A stretch of DNA of 64,000 bases from the NCBI GenBank assembly GCA_028023455.1, contig JAQFVV010007269.1:1-64000 (forward strand), read 5' to 3'. Made by a program: the position numbers and the translations under genes. Of this stretch, positions 1 to 13,569 are shown one piece after another. Within the stretch, counting starts at the first letter, position 1, and the number at the start of each line of letters is the position of its first letter. A model generated the notes under the pieces. The model was not told where the DNA came from, made no database searches, and saw only the letters and a program-made list of their open reading frames with translations. Source of the stretch: Epiperipatus broadwayi (lineage: Eukaryota; Onychophora; Udeonychophora; Euonychophora; Peripatidae).

Positions 1-242
1 CAATGTATTCATCTTACCAATTACCAACTCACTTCATAGTCTCATGATTTTTATTAGATATTTATTTATTTATTTTATGAAACAGAATTATATTATTATT
101 TGTTAGTTAAAGCTAACTTGATAATTTAAAACCGTAGAGAGTATACTATTATTGATTGGATACATTTTTTTTAAGTGAACATAATTACTTATTTGAGCTA
201 GACCAATTTGGTATTATTATATATTTTCCTAATAGTGAGGGT

Positions 243-245
<3 letters not shown>

Positions 246-296
<51 letters not shown>
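246..296. repeat. (TA)n microsatellite
   Basis: About 50 bp of alternating TA with one TACA interruption, just upstream of the Penelope-like fragment. PLEs and LTR elements in this window often lie beside such tracts. Confidence 0.95.
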
Positions 297-429
297 AAAT
301 ACAGTTCCCATTATAAATTATATATATATAAATTTAGCGGTAAATATAATATTGTAAATAAAATTATAACAGCAAATTCATTTAATAAAAGAAGAGTGTT
401 TGCAATGTTACTTTAGATAATAAAAAAAG

Positions 430-913
430 GATATCTATGCCGTTTATAAATAACATGCAATGTAAATTAATTAAGAATATATTTCAAGATGAATATAATA
501 TTTCATTTTGTGTTTCTCTGAATTTTAATCGATTGATTAATAATTCTAAGAGTATAATTCCTAAATTGCAAAGAAGTAATATAATTTATCAGATTCCATG
601 TGGATGTCAGAAATTTTACATCGGTGAATTGAGTTGTTCTGTGGAAAAAAGATTGAAGGAGCATCAATTATTATATAACCGAATTAAAAATAACATAAAT
701 AGTCAATCTAATACTGCTTCCGTATTCTTTGACCATGAAAAAAGTTGTAATTATAAGTTTACATTAAATAGTAATGAAATAAAAATATTAATGGAAAGAA
801 ATCATAAAAAGAGGAAAATTAAAGAGGCAATATTAATTGATAATTATAAGAATGGTGCTATTAATAGGCAAGTTGTGAATATAACCATACCCAGCTTATG
901 GAAATATACGTAA
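430..913 (+). pseudogene. Penelope-like element C-terminal fragment with GIY-YIG domain
   Basis: An open frame of about 158 codons that looks like the C-terminus of a Penelope-like retroelement polyprotein. The stretch IPKLQRSNIIYQIPC followed by FYIGEL and a KRLKEH motif is the usual PLE GIY-YIG arrangement: a cysteine-bearing IPC segment, a YIG box, then R-x-x-EH. A conserved IPKLQRS lead-in is also typical of the linker between RT and endonuclease. No reverse transcriptase is found upstream, so this is a 5'-truncated copy, as expected from target-primed reverse transcription. The start at 437 is only the first ATG; homology continues upstream through stops. Function is inferred from family motifs. 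It is probably a dead fragment even though the frame is intact to the stop. Confidence 0.75.
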
Positions 914-1893
914 CATTAAGTTTGAAAATTTGAAATTCAGTTAAAGCTGGCAAGGATTACCGCATAATCGGAAGCACTACAAAAGAATTTAAACTACCAT
1001 ATTATATTTACTGTTAAATATTGTACATGCATTGAACATAAAATGTGTGTTATGCAACCAATCAATGATTGCAGCTATTCAGTTAGATACCATCATTTAT
1101 TATTTTCTTGATTTGCATCATTAAAGGAAATTATTACATTCATACCTTTGAAAGATTCAGTTCTTCAAGACCTTTACGCACCACCTCTGGAAAAAGATTG
1201 CTCCCACCAGAGGGATATTACTGCATAATTTAGATAAGGGTTAGTCCCCTTTTTGACTTAATAAAATCAATAATATAGATGCTTTACTTAATAAATCACT
1301 AGAAAGATGGATATTCTAATGAATTACCTTAGGTCCCGATAAAGATTAATTCCAGGCTAGCTCATCTACTCTTTATCTCAGGAAAGTGGTTTGTTGCTTA
1401 GCTAACAAAGAAGGATAATGATAAAACATTTACTAATTACACAGCACAACATTAAAATTTTAATATTCTATCTCCGTATTTATTTAGCCTTTAATTTTAT
1501 TATAATATTACAAATAAATGAAATAGCAGATATATATATATATAAATACGATACAAACCATGAAATTTTAATCAAAAACCCCAATTTATAATCTTAAATA
1601 TTTACTCAAATGGGATAGGATGGTTTACGTTTCACCTTCACTTGCACACTCTATAGCATTTTATAGGATAGATTATTCTATACATGATTACAATATATAT
1701 ATACACGATCCATGATAGGTACATGTTTCATTAAACAACTCTCTGACTCTTTTCTTAATTTAATAAAGATTTATTATTTGGTGTTATTATTCAACCACAA
1801 TTTATATTTGAATAAGAGAGTTCCTCAATCAATCCTGCCCGTAGCGAATCATCCAAACAAGGAACTAATAGACTTATTTATTCCCTTATTTTT

Positions 1894-1960
1894 TACTACT
1901 ACTACTACTACTACTATTATTATTATTATTATTATTATTATCATCATCATCATCATCATC
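1894..1960. repeat. Compound trinucleotide microsatellite (ACT)n(ATT)n(ATC)n
   Basis: Three adjoining trinucleotide runs differ from each other by one base per unit. This is the pattern expected from point mutation within a microsatellite followed by local expansion. Confidence 0.95.
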
Positions 1961-3322
1961 CTGCTTGTAGTGGATGGAATAAATTTATATTAATCATAAT
2001 AAATTTGTGGTAGATTATAACGTATTGAATCCTGCACGTGGTGGATTAAAAAGATAGAGCTATCTATAAATAAATGCACGCACTCACTTCATAGCCTTTT
2101 AACTAGATGGGAAGGTAGATTTAATGACCCATTTTTTTTATACAATACATTCTAAAAAAAAAGAACAGTTATTGACTGTACACTAATTCTGCATGTAGCG
2201 GATATTTATGTAATAAAATAAAACTAAAGTGGGTGAACAGGCTAATGCCTACCACTTTTGTGTATCTAACTTTACGAGTAATCTACCTCCCTTAAATCTT
2301 TAATCTAAAACATTTGTAATATACTAAAATTTATTTTGATAAAATCTATTGAATCACATATATAATTAATAATAAAACAAAATCATTGATCAAATACATG
2401 TAAAAGATTAGTAAATTTTCACTGTCTGATTATAGTTATAACAATAAAAAGACAAACAAATCATTCATAAAAATATCTAAATCACACACAAAAAAAAATA
2501 ATTATATTTAGAAATATAAGGGTTTTACTTCCCATAGACTTCATTTTCTTCCAGGCTGAGGGCTTTTGAAGGAGATACATACATCTTGAGCAGGCAACTG
2601 AAAGAGTCTCTTCTATGGATTGCAGACATAATAGTTCATAGACAGCGACATTTTTGAATGGACAGAGAGTCACATAACTTGGTGGCTACATAGGTCTTGA
2701 GAAGTGCGAATGCACTGAAGCGGGTTCTCTAATCCATGTTCGCTGGAGCAATACTATTCAGTCTTGATTTCATTCTTTCCATTTTTGTGCTGCACACATC
2801 CGATTTTAACTGCATCCTCTGGCTCTTTGGTCTGTGGTTAGTCGTCTTTGATTTCTATTTCAAATGAATCCACATTAGGATTGTTTCTCATTGAAATTAT
2901 TATATTAATTTTTTAAATAACTTGCGATATCTTTCTATCAAATCTATTTCTTTCAGCAGCATAAAGAATCTATTTCTTTCAGCAAACTTTTTCTGGTCAC
3001 ATTCCGGATTCCTTTCTAGATTTCTATTTGTTGTTCTTTATTTCTTCAGATTAGACATGATTACAGCTTGCAATGACTTTGAAATTTTTATTGTCAATTA
3101 TATACTCTTTGTTGCTAATTATAAAGCAAAATCAAACATCTCAGTAAATTCAAATGAAGTCAAAAAAACATTCTCTGCATAAATGAATGCTGGAATCAAT
3201 CATCAATGAAAATAAGTCAATTGGTTTTAACTTCATGAATTGAACTGACTGCCTTCAACTCAACTGAATTCAATATGCTGAACTGAATGAATCAATTAAT
3301 AATCCCCTATATCACCTGATCA

Positions 3323-3324
<2 letters not shown>

Positions 3325-3396
<72 letters not shown>
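3325..3396. repeat. (TA)n microsatellite
   Basis: An uninterrupted (AT)n tract of about 72 bp. Confidence 0.97.
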
Positions 3397-3399
<3 letters not shown>

Positions 3400-4367
3400 C
3401 TCTTTACAGGGTCCCCTCTACAAACTATTGCTGTTTTCAATGTTTGAATTAGTTTAATTAAAACTCTTTTTATCTTTTTAAATCTGTTTAAGAATTTTCT
3501 TTTTAAACCATTAGTAATTCACATTCCTATCCCATGTTTTAATTAATTTTTAATCTGTAGGTGTTAAGCTCTGTGCTTTTACAATTTTCTCTAAAAATAC
3601 TATAACAAAAGAGAGAAGCCACTGACTTTCCTGCGGTCATTAAAACCATATTTAACAAAGAAAACAAAAATTTTATAAAGATTACGTGTTGTAACAAGGT
3701 TAACATTATTTTAAAAACTTTGTACATAAATTTATTTTCAACATGTAATCCAAAAATAAAAATATACATCGAAATTTGATAATTTAAAAATATGACATAT
3801 TTAGTTGCTGGGTTATTTACATTTAAATTTCCCAGTATAATTTTATATCCCTTTCACCATATCAAAAATGTCACATTTATTAATACTTTAATATAAACAA
3901 TGATCCTTGCATACATGATTATTAATAGATATCTATAGAGTGTGGTGTGATATATCATTATAATAATTATATTTCATTCACTAGAACAATCAATAGTGAC
4001 AGCCTTTATAAATAACTTTGGAACACTTGACGAATAACTTGCTACACTTGACCAATCTACAGTACAATAATTTTTCAAAGTAATTGTAGTATCATTCAAA
4101 TTCTATATGATAAAAGCTGATTATGTAAATTTTTACCTAATATTAATGATTTTTCTACTTAAATTTATTTTTAAATAAATTTGATAAAGAAATATATAAA
4201 TATGTGTGCGCGCATCAATATCTTCGCTTTTTTTAAAATTTTATTTAATTACTAGTAGAGTATTATAAAAATTAATATTAAAAAACTTTCTCTATTTATT
4301 AAAATTTTAAATAAAATAACTTTTTTAACATATTAATATGTGCATATATATAATTTTTTTTTTTTAG

Positions 4368-4493
4368 ATTTCGTTGTCCAACATAAGAATGATAATAATG
4401 TTTTAGTTATTTTACATAGTGGTGTTGCCTTAGAAGTAACAGCTGTGGATGACGTTATGAATTTTCTATTGAATCTACCAATGGCTTACAAAG
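4368..4493 (+). CDS. Exon of a VWD-domain (mesh/SUSD2/mucin-4-like) protein
   Basis: A 126-bp internal exon. It is preceded by a long T-run ending in TAG (acceptor at 4366-4367) and followed by GT at 4494. The frame reads through VQHKNDNNVLVILHSGVALE and on to LPMAYK, and ends with the first base of a codon (phase 1). The hydrophobic SGVALEV block followed by LPMAYKG matches the middle of the von Willebrand factor D-type region found in SUSD2, mucin-4 and insect Mesh, which are secreted or single-pass adhesion proteins. Joining to 23499 restores the codon and gives the expected continuation KGHTKGLLGVW. Which exact family member this is cannot be decided from two exons. The rest of the gene was not located. 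Confidence 0.72.
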
Positions 4494-7400
4494 GTTTGAT
4501 TATCTTTAAATTATTACGATATGCACTTTTTTCTAATGTAAGGTGATGCCCAATTCTTATAAAAAAATAATAATAAGTAACTGATATTTTAGGATAAAAA
4601 TGTATAAAGATTAAATAGGCAGCCAAATTTTTAAAACCTATTTTTTTTTAGATATTTGGAGACATATACACATATATATATATACACACAAACATAACCA
4701 TACATTCCTGAAGGAATGAACACATTTTTTTTTTTATTAAATGTAAAATAAAATATATACATATACACATATATATACATGAATGTAGATTTTAAATCAT
4801 GACGTGACAAAATAGAAAAAAAAAATATTTGACGTTAAATTCTAGTAACCACGTTTCTTTTGTTTAAAAGAGGAAAAAAGAGTAAACCTTTGTTGATTTT
4901 GGGAACGTGGAAAAATATCTAAGCAACAGATTTTTTTTTTTAGTTGTTGTTGGTTTTTCTTGTTCAAATGAAGTGCATGAAAGTAAAGTTGTAAAGAATA
5001 TTTTAATTATTATATTAGTTATTATGATTTCCTTTTTTTATTAATATTAAACTATTTAATATTTGGAATTTTATTATTGTTAAGTGTAAAATGTTTTAAA
5101 AGGAAAAAAAAACATTATTTAATTGATGAACTTTCGTTCGTTCAAATAAATGCTAAGAGCATCATAGTTATTTAACATTGTTAAAAAAATATAATTGCTA
5201 TCAAATGTTTCTTGGATAAAATAAAATCAACTAATGATGAAATAGAACTTTATTAACATTATTTTTAAAGTAAAATCTTTATCATGTGTCTCATACATAT
5301 ATAAATAAAACTGCATAGAAATAGCATTCGCCTTATAATGTAAGCCTTGGAAAAGGATTCATATTTAATAATTTATATTGTGTAAATAATATCTAACAAT
5401 GCACTTTTGCTAATTAAGTGTCGGGGGATTTTTCTATCCTCTTGGTGTCATTGACGTGTGATGGAGGATCATATTTATTGGTATATATTGTTTAAATCAA
5501 TGTGGAAAGATCTTGATATGGAATGGAAATGCATGGCTTTAAAATCAAACGCTGAGGAAGTCAATTTTGTCATGGGAATTGTTAATGCTTAGAATGTTCA
5601 ACATGACTTAATATACATGAAGGAAAGAAAGACATTATCTGCTAAGAATACAGAAGCTGCTCTTGAAAATGTAACTTGCTATTGTTTTAAGGAATTCCAA
5701 AATTTCATTATATTTTATGTTTTAAATATTTTTTTTTAAATGTATACTGAGAGTTGGGTTGTGAATTTTTCTCACCCTTTTATTCAAGTGTAGCAAACAT
5801 TTTTTTTTAAAAAAAAAAAGAACCCATTTGTTTAGATTTTTATAGGGTGAGAGAGATGCACAACTCAAACTATACATCAATATATTATATATGTTTGTAA
5901 ATAAAATATTATCGTAATTGAAGGTTTAAATTAAACTGGACAATGACTGAAACAAAAGGTAAGATTTTAAATATTTACATTTATTAGACAATTAATACAT
6001 TAAAATCAAACTAATTAATAAGTAAATATATATAGCATTTTCTTGTTTAAATGAATAACTGTTTATGAATGAACTATACAAAACACAAATTAGCAATTCA
6101 TGGACATAACCTTGAGGTACATTTAAAGGACATAAACAAAATGATAATCGTACATTAGTAATATAATTTTATATTTAAAATAATTAATACATTATTGTAA
6201 ATTATGCACTAAATTTTATAATTCTTATTTCAACCCATATTTTAATACTTAAATTACAGCTAGTCTTATTGTTGTAAAGATAAATTAATATTTTATAATA
6301 ATCATGTATATATTCTGTTGATTTATAAATATTATAACTTTAAGCATGATCTGTTAATAAATATTTGTTGTTTGAAGTTAAAACCTTTGTTTCTCTGGTC
6401 TCTAGATTGTCAAGCATCATTCATACTTCACTCACCAGAATAGCTATTATACATGCATACAGATTTTTAATTTATTATTAGCAATAGCCATTAAGGATCT
6501 ATATAGAGGTCACATTATTGCCATCCTATTTAATTCCATCCTTGAGCAGAGTTAAAGGCAAATGTCTACACTGAGTTAGAACCCCGAGTAGTAATAGGAT
6601 CTGTAAGTAGAGAAGGCTCTGGGTGTACTATCCTAAAAGGGTTTTACAGTCCGTTACATATTTTGGCAACCCAAACATTTGGGGCATCAATTAATTAAAT
6701 ATCTCACCCTGTAGACTCCCGGTACATTTTACGGTCCGTTACACTAAATTAAAATGTAAATACATATAATAAAGAATTATTGTCAAGTAAAATATTAGTG
6801 GAAATTTAAAAAGTTCATTGTAGAAAAAATGTTCAAGGAGTTTATGGATTTCAAATTTCTGATGGAAAAATAAAATTTCAATAGTGTATATAACATATTA
6901 ATGCACTTATATGGCACATCCAATTTTGTCAATAAAATGTTAGATTTTTTTGAAAAATTAATATTAATTCTAAACTAAATATTATATCCAATAGTAAAAA
7001 TAAAAATATAAAGTTAATTTTATTAATTTTAATCATATAGATCTAAATATTTCTCATCACATTTTTCATATTGTTATGATCTTTCATATCTGCATCATCA
7101 CTACTTTTTTTATAAATTGATTCACCTTCTATACCCATCAAAGCATCAAAAAATTTCAGCTTTCTTATATGATCATTCATGTGCTCCCACAATTTTTTCA
7201 CTTATCTACAGACTTGACTAATGCTGACTGTTGTTGTCTCTCTATTAGCATTAATTTAACATTTTTATAATATTATGTAATTATTGCAACTCATTCTATT
7301 CTACATCTCCATAAGAGACATCCTATTTTTTAAAATTTTAAAATTTAAAAAGAAAAAAAGTGCATAAAAATTGGGATATAATGTTTCATTTCCAACAAAT

Positions 7401-9222
7401 TAATTCCAGTATGATGCAAATGACATAAAATTATATGAAATATCAAATAGAATTTATATAATATTGGAACAAATACAATCATTGCAAACTCTATACAAAA
7501 CTTTTTTCTAAATCAGTGTGAAATTTAAAATGTTTAAGTTAAAGAAAAAATAATATAGTTAGCAATTTATAGAAGTATAAATAAAATATGTTTTTCTTTT
7601 ATTTATGTGTCTGTTTATTATACTTTATTTTGATACATTTAATTAAAATATGAAGTTTAATAATAATTTTAATTGTTCGTGAAGATAATCAAAACATTTT
7701 AGTAGCAAAATAAATCAAAGAAGACATGTTAAAATTAACTTATTGTAAAAAAAAAGATACATACCCTTCAAATACAGTTTATATAAAGTTCTGTCAAATA
7801 GTTTAACATCTAAAAGTTGTTTAAAGAGAAAAAAGCTTGTAATGAAAATTATTAAAAGTAAACTTTAAAATAGCATAATACATTTTTAATGTACATATTT
7901 CTACAAAGAGAGATGAACAAAGAAATATGAAAAAGCAAATTAGGTGAAATGTTTAGATAATTAAAGTAGTCAAAATGAATTCAAAGCTGCAAAATATGTA
8001 ATTCATATATTTTTATGCATATTTTTTATTGTGTTTTTGGAAGCAGTCACAGAGTAGCAGATTATGGGTAAAAAGCTTCCAGGTTGTTTTTCTTCCAGCA
8101 CTTGAACTTCTTATGAATTTCCTAATCACAATGCTATGGATTAGTTATTAGTCCATTTTCTTCTGGTCATTTATTTGAAAACATAAAAAAGAAAATAAAA
8201 ATAAACTATACTTTTATTTTGAAATAAAAAAGTTGATAACTAATATTGATAACAATGTACAGTATAGAATAATAAAAAAAATGCTAAAGGATGTGGAATG
8301 AAACTTCAAACATATGTTTATGGCTAACTCGATGTGATGTTCTTTTTAATTCTAATTGTAAAGATCCTCTGAAGATTATAATTAAAAAAATCAGATCAAT
8401 AAAAGAAAGAGACAATAGAATATCATCACAAGATTTATTTACTAGTACATGGGATCTTATTAACATTTGAAGACCTGGTTGGTTATTATAAATTACATTT
8501 TTTTTATTACAAAAGACATATGTATATATAAAATTCTATTTTTATTCTTTTTTTTTTTTTATTTACTTGTTAACACTTGGCAGATTCTGCCTTTTGAACT
8601 TTAATTCGCCTATTGATTTTATCAGTAAATATTATATATTTATTTATTTATTTTCTGCTTTAATAAAGTTTGTTTTTGATTAAAAAATATATGTTACATA
8701 CATTGATCTATATCTATATTTTTAGTAAATATTTTTTTACAATAATCATTTTTAGTAGCAGCCATTTGCAAATGTATAAGTATGTTCTGATTAAAAGAGA
8801 GAGAAAAAAACAAATTAATAATAATATTAATACATTAGAGAAAAGATTTGTGATAACTAGAAAAATCAATCTGTGAAACAAAAATACATCCACAAGTAGA
8901 ATAAATAGGGCTATTATTCTGTTTAATATTTTGCATTGCTATCTTTTAATTTCTTCTACAACAAACTTTTTTTGTCTGAAATACATTTAATATTACATTC
9001 AATTGTAGTCCATCATTGCATACTATCTTTAGCAATATCTTGTTAACAAAACCTATCAACATTGCTCTTCTTTAAGTTATTTTAGAGAGAATCTGTTTAT
9101 AAAAACAATCTGCTTCTCAAATGAAAAACATACTTAAGATCATAATCACAAAACAATCTAATAGAAAGTTTATCTAAAGATTAAAGAAACATAATAATTT
9201 CTGAAAGTATTAATAGATTATC

Positions 9223-10426
9223 ATCTATGTCAGTGTTTCCCAACCTGTGGTATGCGTACCACTGGTGATACGTGAGTTGCTGTTTGGTGGTACATGAAAA
9301 ATAATCAATAATGGCGGACACAAAAAAAAAAAAAATTAAATCATAAAAATATCATAGAAATGTTTTTTCCTATAATTCATAAAAAAATATTTTAATTAAT
9401 AATATTATACAGTAAAGTTGTTAATATGTATAGTCGATAACGATCTTTAATGTTAATGATAAAATTGAAAGTATGATTAAGAAATTAGATTTTTGGAAAC
9501 AATAATATATATAAGTATGAAAAACAATCAACTGGAAGTATTCAAAACTCTACATTTTTTTTGTTTGAAAATAAGGTTAGTCTGTCTCAAAATATAAGAG
9601 AAAATATAATAGCACATTTAACAGGATTAAAATTGTCTTTCATGGAATATTTTCCAAAACCCGAAAACACAAATGATAATTGGATTTAAAACCCCTTCTA
9701 TGAAGAAAATTTAGAAAATGCTACATCATTATCAATAAAGGATAAAGAAAATTTAATAGAATTATCATGTGACAGAACTTTACAAGTAGAATTTAAATGA
9801 CACAATCAAATTAATTTTTGGTTAAACATTAAAGAATATGAACAACCTTCTGAGAAAGCTCTTAAATTATTATTACTGTTTACTAGTATGGAATTAGTAG
9901 GAAGAGCTTTTTCTTCATATATTTTTTTAAAAAAATAAGTATCGAAACAGATTGAACGCATCTTTTGAACCAAATTTCAAAAAAATTATGTTCTTTGAAA
10001 CAAGCACAAGGATCTCATTAAATTTATTTTATATAAATATTTGATTATGATAAGAAAATATATTAATTGGTTTTTTTATAATTTTGTGTTTTTATTAAAA
10101 CCATTTATTAGTAAACAAAATATGACAAAATAGTAGATAAATATGAAACTTTGAACAAACATATATATATATGTTACATGAGTTTATCATTTCAGTGAGT
10201 TTATAATCCTGCGTGACATTTAGGCGTGTTTCAATGTAATTTGTCTCATTATGTGATGTGAATACATACATGGTCATCCTATAATATTTATAATGCAAAT
10301 AAAATAACACATTCACAATAACAAATTTCAGGAAATATAATTATTTTTACAAAGTGGTACAATTTAGTGTGATGTACTACCAAGTGGTACGCGAGCCAAA
10401 AAAGGTTGGGAAACGCTGATCTATGT
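9223..10426 (+). mobile_element. hAT DNA transposon remnant (ZBED5-like), with TIRs and TSD
   Basis: The element spans 9231-10418. Its ends are inverted: CAGTGTTTCCCAACCT at the left, and at the right the complement of CAGCGTTTCCCAACCTT. Both sides are flanked by the identical 8-bp duplication ATCTATGT (9223-9230 and 10419-10426), the hallmark of hAT insertion. At 1188 bp it is much shorter than an autonomous hAT of 3-4 kb, so it is an internally deleted copy that still keeps a transposase remnant. Subterminal GGTACG/GGTATGCGTACC sequences are also mirrored at the two ends. Confidence 0.93.
9580..9912 (+). pseudogene. Degenerate hAT transposase C-terminal remnant
   Basis: Translation with several stops gives recognisable pieces: FMEYFPKPEN, then LIELSCDRTLQVEF, then FWLNIKEYEQPSEKALKLLL. 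These follow the order of the C-terminal hAT dimerisation region as seen in ZBED5/FAM200-type transposases (a LS-D-LK-EF block, then FW..L..EYP..S.KA...LLPF). Stops interrupt it near 9687 and 9799, so it cannot make protein. It lies inside the TIR-bounded element and matches its orientation. Confidence 0.72.
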
Positions 10427-11950
10427 AATTATAAATATGGTGATTGTAAATGAATGATCATAAAAAATGCAATATTTGTAAAATAAAATGTATATTGTAT
10501 ATCTTATATAAATATAAAAATATATTGTAGGTGTGAATTTACAAGCTTTAGAGACACTGCATAATTTCTTTGAAGTTTGTAATATGTGTATAGAGAGGAA
10601 AAATATTTAAAAAAAAAAAAAAATTGGCAACGACAAGTAATAAAAAAATATATATCTAATTATTTTAAAATTTGCAAATAGATGTTTACATTAAATAATA
10701 TATTAATTTATATATAACTAAAAAAAATCAAACCATCTTAAATATTTTACAATTGTCGAGTACTTGTTCAGTTTATATAAAATGAAAGCATGTTATACTT
10801 GCATATAGGAAGGGATATCAAACGAATTAATGATTTTGGAAAAAAAATTGGATAAAAATACTTTGAGAAAGTATTCATTGTTTGACAAAATAAATTAGAT
10901 TACTTCAACGTAATATCAGAATGTGTTTTGTTAATATAAAAATTTCAATGAAAACGTTAACTTAGAAGCCAAGTGCATAAATCAGAAAAAACAAAAAAGT
11001 TAATGTCTAAAAAAATAGCTATCTCATTTTAATGTTTTTTTTTTTTTTTAAAAAAAATAATAATAACCTTCTTCTCTTAAATAATAAAAAAATCATCATT
11101 AATCAAATGCATAAATTATTAATTATTTGCTTTTGGAAAATTATTAAATTCATAACGAACCCAATTAAATTAAACAATAAAATCTATAAGAATGGAAATA
11201 AAAACTATATAACTCTAATTCATTCCATAAAATATGATGCCACGAAATTTACAATTGTAATATAAGTTCATTTAAATAACTGTTTTATTATCTGCCATGA
11301 TTTATCAGTATTAGGAAATAGAAGGGAATGAAGTTATTGTTGAAAATGCATAGAAAAACAAAACAGAATGCACTATATAAACACATGAAACATCTTAATG
11401 ATAATTTACTCATCTTTTTCAAGAACTTTTCAAAATAGCTATACAACTTTGTTTTGTTTTGTTTTTTTCAAATAATTTACAACTATTACATTAAAAAAAA
11501 ATTTTTGTTGGCAAAAATGCATCAAGAAATAACACATAAGTTTTTTTTTTTTTTTTTAAAAAAAACAAACAAATTGAAAATGTTTTTAGATATGTATAAT
11601 TTTAACAATTAAATAATATTTACATTATATAAAAATGAAGTACCTTGATACAAAACTATTTTTATGTATTTAAAAAAGTTTTCTTTATATTCTTTATATT
11701 TTTTTGGTATTAGCTTGTAAAAAAATTGGGTCCTTACATATTAGTCCTGTGACACAGCACTTAGTAGACCTGTGGCACCTTTTCACAACGAGGATGAATG
11801 TATCATTCTGATTAGGTCAAATAATTCCAATTAAACCCTAGTATTTTGTTATCTGATGTTACAGCAGAACGTGGTTTCCCGAGTATGTCTCAATATTTAT
11901 CGTATCTTGAATTTTTCTTATCTTTATACGATTTGATTTTTTTGTATTTA
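10427..11950. other. AT-rich intronic DNA, nothing recognised
   Basis: Low-complexity A/T-rich sequence with poly-A and poly-T runs and no coding homology. I see no terminal repeats bounding it. Confidence 0.6.
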
Positions 11951-11954
11951 CGCC

Positions 11955-12575
11955 ACTTATTGTCAAGATTTCATTCTGCCATCAGCTTTCTACAATCATG
12001 TAGTCATTTCAGAGGAAAACAATTGTAAAATTTTAACATCAAATCTCCATCTTGTCAGGAAAATTTAATTGACATATTAATTATTGGGACATTTCCTGAT
12101 ATATGTAGGACAATAAGTAACGTATGTGTATATTTTATGATTTCATGAATAATATTTTAGAAATTTTGATAATTTAATTATACTTTTCCATATAAATTTC
12201 ATATATACTTATCGAAAATGCCGCATGTATTATATATTTATTGAAAATGCTGCTTGTATTTCATTATTTGTTTTTAATTATATATCACATAATTAAATAT
12301 AAAAGTTACTTTTTTATATTTTGATGGGGAAATTGTTTTTCTTTTTTTTTAAAAATTACGTATATCTATTACCGATAAAATCCTGATCACGCGTGATACT
12401 GTCCGCTATCATGCAGTCGTTTTAGAGAGAAATTGTGTAGTATTTAAACATTAAATCTCCATTGTCCAGAAAATTTAATTAACATATTACTTATTGTAAA
12501 TATCCCTGATATATATTACACAGTAAGTAACATATGTGCATATTTAATGTTTTCATGAATAATATATCCAAAAAT
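11955..12575. repeat. Direct duplication, period about 430 bp
   Basis: The stretch from about 11,965 to 12,155 (TCTGCCATCAGC, AATCTCCAT, GGAAAATTTAATTGACATATTA, TTTCATGAATAATAT) recurs in the same order, with changes, at about 12,395-12,570. It is a diverged tandem repeat. Confidence 0.7.
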
Positions 12576-12618
12576 ATTATTTTATCTGCATCATATAACT
12601 GTGAAAACATTATATATA

Positions 12619-13157
12619 TATGTCAACAGATGGCGTTCTACCAAAAACACCATCAAAAGTATGTTTACATAAATGTCAGAGCACGCATTCACTATCTCTA
12701 ACTTTAATTCCACTTTCAGATCATGATTTCAAGCTATTTGCTATCATCAGTGAAATACAGGAATAAGAAACTAGATCTAAACACAAACTCTGAGCATTTA
12801 TGAAACAGTTTCTATTCAGCTTGCACGCATGCATCTTTTAGACACGTAATGTCTTCAAACTCAGCATAGCAAGCCAGATAGCTATATGGGTCTGATCTCA
12901 GTTCAGCATCACTACATAGTAGAAGCCTCTGCAATATATATCATTGCTAGAAAGACCTCAAAGGTACATTTATGAAAAACAAAAAACAAGTTAAAAACTT
13001 GCTAACGCTTGTATTTATGTCAACAGATGACGTTCTAGCAAAAACACCGTCAAGCCTATGTTTGCATAAATGTCAGAGCATTCATTCACTAACTCTAACT
13101 TTAATTCCACTTTCAGATCATGATTTCAAGCTATTTGCTATCCAATTTCATGAGTAA
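12619..13157. repeat. Tandem repeat family, period about 398 bp (1.35 copies)
   Basis: The block starting TGTCAACAGATGGCGTTCTA at 12621 is repeated from 13019 with close similarity over about 135 bp, including the run ending in TCATGATTTCAAGCTATTTG. The unit also contains AGCTATATGGGTCTGATCTC and the AAGGTACATTTATG linker. The same unit, related but diverged, occurs at 40394-41098. A left (TA)n flank is common to both loci. Confidence 0.82.
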
Positions 13158-13569
13158 AAACAATTGAAATATATATTTTTTAATTTTAAAAAATATGTTT
13201 GGATATTGTAGTACCACATATCTTTTTGTTTATATTACAAAATATATTTTGTGTCAATTTAAAAATTTAAAAATTAAGCTTCAAAGTAAAGTTTTAATCC
13301 ATGGTTTTGATAAAGATGGAATAAAGAAAATTTCATTGGTTTTGTCTCCATTCTTGAAATAAAATGGACAAAGTTTATGGGGAGATAGTAAAAAAAGTGA
13401 GTGGTTAAGAAAATGGGGTTATAATTGATAGACCTGAATTACAAATTGAATTACTAAAATGATAAAGGCCTTGGATAACTTTCAAGAAACCTCAGATTGT
13501 AATCAGAAAAATAAAACTACATAAATAGTTGAAAAGAAATAAGATTATGATATGCCGAATAAGGATATA

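Larger units (their letters stand above)
914..4367. other. Intergenic or intronic AT-rich DNA, no gene recognised
   Basis: I see no coding homology here. The stretch holds a compound trinucleotide tract (1894-1960), a loosely repeated CCTGC-GTAG-GGAT motif between about 1833 and 2205, and a (TA)n tract (3325-3396). It should contain, or lie downstream of, earlier exons of the VWD-domain gene, but I could not identify any. Confidence 0.6.

Noticed and set aside
6540-6740. LTR-end and primer-site-like TTTTGGCAACCCAAAC
   Set aside because: No matching repeat, TG start or coding region nearby; the similarity is too short.
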